A stretch of DNA of 64,000 nt from Verrucomicrobiota bacterium JB022 (GTDB lineage Bacteria > Verrucomicrobiota > Verrucomicrobiia > Opitutales > Oceanipulchritudinaceae), in assembly GCA_030673845.1 (NCBI GenBank), contig JAUTCQ010000020.1:62001-126000 (forward strand). The letters run 5' to 3'. The notes beneath the pieces were generated by a model. It did no database searches and was not told the DNA's origin. It saw nothing but the letters and a program-made list of their open reading frames with translations. Positions 59,779-64,000 of this stretch are shown here, in pieces. A program made the position numbers and the translations under genes. Each line of letters opens with the position of its first letter. The first letter of the stretch is position 1.

Positions 59779-60102
59779 GTGGCAGGTTTCAAGCCGACAG
59801 ACGTCCAACTCATTGGGCAAGAGGTAGCAATTCGCTGGTCGGACGGCCGGGAAGACTTCATCCCGATGGAGCGCCTGCGGGCGTGGTCCCCCAGTGCCGA
59901 GAATATGGGCGAGCCCGACATCTTCGGGCGCATCCACGGCGCCGACCCGCGCGACTCTTTCCCGGGCGTCACCGTGGTCGGCTGGGAGCTGGTCGGCACC
60001 TACGCCATCCGCTTTATTTTCTCCGACCGTCACCAGTCCGGCCTCTACAGCTACGCCTACTTGCGCCGGCTCGGAGATTATGTGGCCGAGGATGCAACCT
60101 GA
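59779..60102 (+). CDS. DUF971-domain protein
   Basis: A protein of about 107 residues that matches the DUF971 (gamma-butyrobetaine hydroxylase N-terminal-like) family by layout: KPTDVQLIGQEVAIRWSDGREDFIPMERLRAW, with WELVGTYAIRFIFSDRHQSGLYSYAYLR later, each quoted in part. A GTG at 59779 places VAGFKPTDVQLIG at the N-terminus, where family members start; the long frame to 59281 is a shadow of the MazG gene. The role is not established; related proteins occur near Fe-S and Mrp-type genes. Confidence 0.78.
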   Translation: MAGFKPTDVQLIGQEVAIRWSDGREDFIPMERLRAWSPSAENMGEPDIFGRIHGADPRDSFPGVTVVGWELVGTYAIRFIFSDRHQSGLYSYAYLRRLGDYVAEDAT

Positions 60103-60250
60103 GCTCACTCTGGTCTGTTTACCCTCGCAGGATTGAACATTTGCTTGAATTAAAGGTCCTACTAAACATGCACCACCCTGCCAGCGCGGATCCCTTAACC
60201 TGTGCTTAAGAAGCGTTGGGATGTGACGTTGTAGCAAAGGAAGCTCACTC

Positions 60251-62815
60251 ATGAATTTTCGTACCCCGCTCAATCGTTGGATGGCCTCGGGCATGCTGGC
60301 CTCCGCTTTCGCCCTCAGTTCACCATCCGCTTTTGGCCTCGAAGTCACCCGCGACACGCGGGAGCGCCTGAAGAAAGAGACGATCTACGCGATCGACATG
60401 ATTCAGCGCTACCACTACAAGCAAAAGCCTTTTCAGGAGCTGGATGCGGTCGAGCTGATCGACACCTACATGGAAGACCTCGACGGCTCGCGCCTCTTCT
60501 TCCTGCGCGAAGATCAGGACTTTGCCCACGCCCGCTTCGGTGACTCCATGAAGCGCGTCTACCTCATCTCGGGCGACCTCTTCCCGGCCTTCGAGATCTA
60601 CGACACCTACGAAAAGCGCGTGACGGACCGCCTCGCCTGGATCAAGGAGCGTCTGACGAAGCCCCTCGACCTCGAGAGCGACAAGACTTACGAGACCGAC
60701 CGTAGCGAAGTCGCCTACCCGGCTGACCAAGCCGACGCCGACGACCTGTGGGAGCGCCGCCTGACCTTCGAAGTCGTGAGCGAAATGCTCGAAGACGTCT
60801 CCTACGATGAGGCCGTCGAAAAGGTCCAGAAGCGTTACGACCGCTTTTCCAAGCAGATGAAGGAGATGGACGTGCACAGCGTGCAGGAGACTTTCCTGAC
60901 CTCGCTCGCCCAGCTCTACGATCCCCACAGCAACTTTTTCTCCTGGGACAGCACTCAGGAGTTCAACATCGCGATCAGCAACAGCCTCATCGGCATCGGT
61001 GCCCAACTGCGCCAGATCGAAGAGACTTGTGTGATCGAGCGCCTCCTGCCCGGTGGACCCGCCGAAATGAGCGGCGAGCTGCACCCCGGCGACAAGATCG
61101 TGGCCGTGGCTCAGGGCACCGGCGTGCCGGTCGACGTGATGGGCATGAAGCTGCGCGACATCGTGAAGATGATCCGCGGCGAAGAAGGCTCTGAAGTCCG
61201 CCTGACCATCGAGCCGGCCAACGAAACCGGCCGCAAGGTCATCAGCCTCAACCGCGACAAAGTCGAGCTGACGGCGAACCTCGCGCACGGCGAGATCCAC
61301 GAAGTGCCGATGGGTGAAGACCAGCTCGTGCCGATCGGCGTGATCAAGCTCTCATCGTTCTACGGCGAAGGCACTTTCGACGAGGCCGACACCAGCACCA
61401 GCCGCGACGTGAAGGAGCTGATCACCAAGCTGGAAGAACATGGCGTAAAGGGCCTCGTGCTCGACCTGCGCAACAACGGCGGCGGCCGCCTCGAAGAAGC
61501 CGTTGCCCTCGCCGGCCTCTTTATCCCCACCGGCCCCGTAGTGCAAAAGCGCAACTACGACGGTCAGGTGGATACCGATTGGGACAAGGACCCGTCCGTG
61601 GCCTACGACGGCCCCCTCGTCGTGCTGACGAGCAAGCAGAGCGCCTCCGCCAGTGAGATTGTGGCCGGTGCGCTCAAGGCCTATGGCCGCGCCCTGATCG
61701 TCGGCGACACCACGACCCACGGCAAGGGCACCGTCCAGGCCCCCATCGACCTGCGCAACATGCTGCACCGCCGCGCCGAAAACGGCATCGACGACGTGGG
61801 CATGGTCAAGATCACGATCCAGAAGTTTTATCTGCCCGACGGTGCCTCGACCCAGAACAAGGGCGTGCCCGCCGACATCGTGCTGCCCTCCGCCACCGAG
61901 TTCCTGCTCGAAGGCGAAGCCCAGCTCGACCACGCGTTGGCGTGGGACACCATCCCGCCCGTCGAATTTGCCCTGCGCAGCAATGCCCAGACGGAGACTG
62001 TCGCACTCGACCAGGTCAACGACATCCTGATCAAGGAACTTTCGCAACGCAGCCTCGACCGTCAGCACAATCTGCCCGAATTCCAGTTCTGGCAGCGCAA
62101 CCTCGACTGGCTCCGCAAGAAGAACGACCAGACCAGCGTAAGCCTCAACCTCGATGCCCGCCGCGTCCAGAAGACCGAAGACGAGACTCTGCGCGACCAG
62201 TTCGAAGAAGAGCGTCTCGAGTTCCGCAAGCACCGCTTCCCGATGCAGGAAGTCGACCTCGCCCTGACGGCCAAGAAGGATGAAGAGCACCAGGAAAAGC
62301 TGCGCTCCACCCCCCTGCCCGATGGTCGCGACCGTGCCAACCAGTTTTACCAGAAGGTCTTCTACTACTCGCCGGAAAACGACGCCAAGATCCACGAAGT
62401 GTGGGTCGAATACCTGAACTACGAAGAAGGCCTCGACCACGCCGAAGAGCTGGCCACGACCCTCTCCGAGACCAGCGGCGAGGAAATCTCCACCGAGCAG
62501 ATGGAAACGGTGCTCAACGGCCTCAAACACCGCGACCGCACCCAGACCTTCAACCCGCACGCCAACTTCGCCGAGGCGCTGGGCGACGGCTTTACCGCCA
62601 AGCAGATCGACGACCTGCTGCCCGTCTTCTTCCGCGAAATGGTCCAATACGACCCCGACGTGCTCGAAGATCGCCCCAACATCGACGTGGAGCTGCGTGA
62701 GAGCATGCGCATCCTCAGCGACTGGATCGTCTTGGCCAACCACGAAGAGTCTCCCTTCGAGACCGTCACGGCCAAGGAAGATTCCAAGCATCAGGACGAC
62801 AAGATGGCCCTGTAG
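60251..62815 (+). CDS. carboxy-terminal processing protease Tsp/Prc
   Basis: An 854-residue periplasmic serine protease of the S41 family. After the signal peptide (MNFRTPLNRWMASGMLASAFALSS, quoted in part) come an N-terminal helical domain, a PDZ domain (about 255-330, with LIGIGAQLRQIEETCVIERLLPGG) and the catalytic domain. Ser466 in SASASEI and Lys491 in HGKGTVQ form the dyad, followed by a DUF3340-type C-terminal region. It degrades periplasmic proteins by their C-termini and, in E. coli, controls peptidoglycan hydrolases and recovers from stress. Its length is longer than the E. coli enzyme (about 680 residues). AAGGAAGC precedes the ATG at a good distance. Confidence 0.95.
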   Translation: MNFRTPLNRWMASGMLASAFALSSPSAFGLEVTRDTRERLKKETIYAIDMIQRYHYKQKPFQELDAVELIDTYMEDLDGSRLFFLREDQDFAHARFGDSMKRVYLISGDLFPAFEIYDTYEKRVTDRLAWIKERLTKPLDLESDKTYETDRSEVAYPADQADADDLWERRLTFEVVSEMLEDVSYDEAVEKVQKRYDRFSKQMKEMDVHSVQETFLTSLAQLYDPHSNFFSWDSTQEFNIAISNSLIGIGAQLRQIEETCVIERLLPGGPAEMSGELHPGDKIVAVAQGTGVPVDVMGMKLRDIVKMIRGEEGSEVRLTIEPANETGRKVISLNRDKVELTANLAHGEIHEVPMGEDQLVPIGVIKLSSFYGEGTFDEADTSTSRDVKELITKLEEHGVKGLVLDLRNNGGGRLEEAVALAGLFIPTGPVVQKRNYDGQVDTDWDKDPSVAYDGPLVVLTSKQSASASEIVAGALKAYGRALIVGDTTTHGKGTVQAPIDLRNMLHRRAENGIDDVGMVKITIQKFYLPDGASTQNKGVPADIVLPSATEFLLEGEAQLDHALAWDTIPPVEFALRSNAQTETVALDQVNDILIKELSQRSLDRQHNLPEFQFWQRNLDWLRKKNDQTSVSLNLDARRVQKTEDETLRDQFEEERLEFRKHRFPMQEVDLALTAKKDEEHQEKLRSTPLPDGRDRANQFYQKVFYYSPENDAKIHEVWVEYLNYEEGLDHAEELATTLSETSGEEISTEQMETVLNGLKHRDRTQTFNPHANFAEALGDGFTAKQIDDLLPVFFREMVQYDPDVLEDRPNIDVELRESMRILSDWIVLANHEESPFETVTAKEDSKHQDDKMAL

Positions 62816-62846
62816 CCGCGAGCCTCACCGCCCGCGAACCCCTTTC

Positions 62847-62874
62847 AGCCCGCTCCACCCGAGCGGGCTTTTTT
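62847..62874 (+). terminator. Rho-independent terminator after the Tsp gene
   Basis: AGCCCGCTC pairs with GAGCGGGCT across CACCC and runs into TTTTT. It is 31 bp after the protease stop and just before the convergent prmC stop. Confidence 0.92.
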
Positions 62875-62885
62875 GTTGACCGAAT

Positions 62886-63728
62886 CTACCCCTTCCGCGC
62901 GAAGACAAAGCGGTCCCGGCCGGAGAGGTCGGGGCGGGACTCGAAGTCGGTGAGGCCGGCGGCGGTGGCGAGCTTCTGGAGCGTGGCGTGTTGGTCGATC
63001 CCAGTCTCCAGGGCAAGCAGCCCGCCGGAGTTGAGGCGCTGGGCGGCACCGGCGAGGATCACGCGCAGGTCGTCCAGACCATCGGCCCCTGAAACGAGGG
63101 CGCTGCCGGGCTCGTGGTCGACCACTTCGGGCGCGGCGGTCTGCATCTCTTCCTCCGTCAGGTAAGGCGGATTGGATACGATCAGGTCGACGGGGCCGCG
63201 CAGGGGCTCGAGCCAGGAGCCAAGACGGAAGCCCACGCGGTCGAGCCCGAGGGCCTTGGCGTTTTCCTGGGCCAGTGTCAGCGCGTCGCGGCTGGCGTCG
63301 ATGGCCAGCACTTGAGCTTGCGGCCAGGCTTGAGCCAGCGCGAGGGCGATCGCACCCGTACCGGTGCCCAAGTCCACCACCCGTGAGGGCGGCGTATCGC
63401 CATAGCGACTCACCAGCAAATCGACCAGCTCTTCGGTCTCCGGGCGAGGGATCAGCGCGCGCGCGTCCACCTTCAGCCGCAGACCGTAAAACTCGACGTG
63501 CCCGATGATATATTGCAGGGGCTCACGCTGGGCGCGGCGCTTGACCATCGGGCGCAGGCGTTCGAGCTGCTCCTCCGTCATCGGCTCGTCGTGCCGCAAA
63601 AAGAGGTCGAGCCGCCGGCAGTCGAGGATGTGCGCAAAGAGCTGCTGCGCCTCCAGCTTCGGGCGCTCCAGCCCCGCCTTGGCGAAGAAGGCCTCCGTCT
63701 TTTGCAGGACTTCGAGCAGCGTCTGCAC
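62886..63728 (-). CDS. prmC: peptide-chain release factor glutamine methyltransferase
   Basis: A 280-residue N5-glutamine methyltransferase that modifies the GGQ motif of release factors RF1 and RF2. It has the N-terminal helical domain ([31 protein letters not shown], partly quoted) and a SAM-binding domain with [15 protein letters not shown] and the catalytic NPPY in [15 protein letters not shown]. The start is a GTG at 63728, a few bases after the prfA stop at 63734, so both are translated together. Normal length. Confidence 0.95.
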   Translation of the reverse strand: MQTLLEVLQKTEAFFAKAGLERPKLEAQQLFAHILDCRRLDLFLRHDEPMTEEQLERLRPMVKRRAQREPLQYIIGHVEFYGLRLKVDARALIPRPETEELVDLLVSRYGDTPPSRVVDLGTGTGAIALALAQAWPQAQVLAIDASRDALTLAQENAKALGLDRVGFRLGSWLEPLRGPVDLIVSNPPYLTEEEMQTAAPEVVDHEPGSALVSGADGLDDLRVILAGAAQRLNSGGLLALETGIDQHATLQKLATAAGLTDFESRPDLSGRDRFVFARKG

Positions 63729-63733
63729 GGTGC

Positions 63734-64000
63734 TTAGCGGGAAGCGGGGGTGCCCTGCCCTTCCAGCATGGCCTCGATGCGCTCGGCACGGTCGGCGTCT
63801 TGCAGCGGCTGGATGATCGGCTCCAGCGAGCCGTTGAGCGCTTCGAGCAGGCTGTAGAGGGTCAGGTTGATGCGGTGATCGGTGATGCGGCCTTGCGGGA
63901 AATTGTAGGTGCGGATGCGCTCGGAGCGGTCGCCGCTGCCGATCTGGCTCTTGCGGTGCGCGGCATACTTTTCGTGCTCTTCGCGCTGCTTGGCCTCGAG
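63734..64000 (-). CDS. prfA: peptide chain release factor 1, C-terminal part (cut by window edge)
   Basis: The last 88 residues of RF1 are in the window, translated from the minus strand; the gene continues beyond 64000. The conserved segment [19 protein letters not shown], then [11 protein letters not shown], is the class I release factor signature after the GGQ loop. It ends QGTPASR. RF1 terminates translation at UAA and UAG. It is upstream of its own modifying enzyme prmC, the common bacterial arrangement. Confidence 0.95.
   Translation of the reverse strand, partial: LEAKQREEHEKYAAHRKSQIGSGDRSERIRTYNFPQGRITDHRINLTLYSLLEALNGSLEPIIQPLQDADRAERIEAMLEGQGTPASR

Overview
The window is a stretch of high-GC bacterial chromosome that most resembles Verrucomicrobiota, class Opitutae. 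This is an inference from gene style. The large TonB-dependent receptors carry an acidic EVFELSPFEV-type segment just after the signal peptide, several regulators carry beta-propeller or FecR modules, and many secreted proteins sit beside ordinary housekeeping genes. No rRNA or species-level marker is present.

Layout. Positions 1-9.9 kb hold a xylan-use locus: a membrane sensor kinase with a beta-propeller sensor (cut by the left edge), a GH43 xylosidase/arabinofuranosidase, a GH10 endo-xylanase, and a divergent TonB-dependent receptor. A 660-bp control region with two matching palindromes separates the two arms. Positions 10.7-16.2 kb hold a minus-strand uronate operon: a LacI-type repressor, a D-2-hydroxyacid dehydrogenase, an Ldh2-family reductase, a short-chain dehydrogenase and uronate isomerase UxaC. 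Two copies of an AACACGTGT operator lie in front of the repressor and the first enzyme gene. Glucuronate side chains of xylan are a plausible substrate, so the two blocks may act together.

Positions 16.2-33.8 kb hold an AraC regulator, a FecR anti-sigma factor with an STN-type TonB receptor, and a plus-strand run of secreted proteins: two calcineurin-like phosphoesterases, a second TonB receptor, a lamin-tail-domain protein and a Tat-exported alkaline phosphatase. An ECF sigma factor closes the block on the opposite strand. I read this as a surface and periplasmic system for taking phosphate from an organic phosphodiester or monoester polymer, possibly extracellular DNA. Positions 33.8-40.6 kb hold a NodT-MacA-MacB-type efflux operon with its own two-component system.

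Positions 40.6-64 kb are mostly core genes: leuCD, recR-ybaB, nusA-infB-rbfA, an RRM protein, a SulP transporter, a VUT-family transporter, MazG-like and DUF971 proteins, a Tsp/Prc protease, and prmC-prfA (cut by the right edge). Between them lie a decayed integrase caught between two convergent tRNA genes (43.05-43.85 kb) and a ParA-led three-gene module (45.1-47.7 kb) whose two partner genes I do not recognise. That module and the phosphoesterase cluster, with its shared Trp/Tyr-rich C-terminal module, are the best candidates for undescribed biology. No CRISPR array, insertion sequence or intact prophage was seen.
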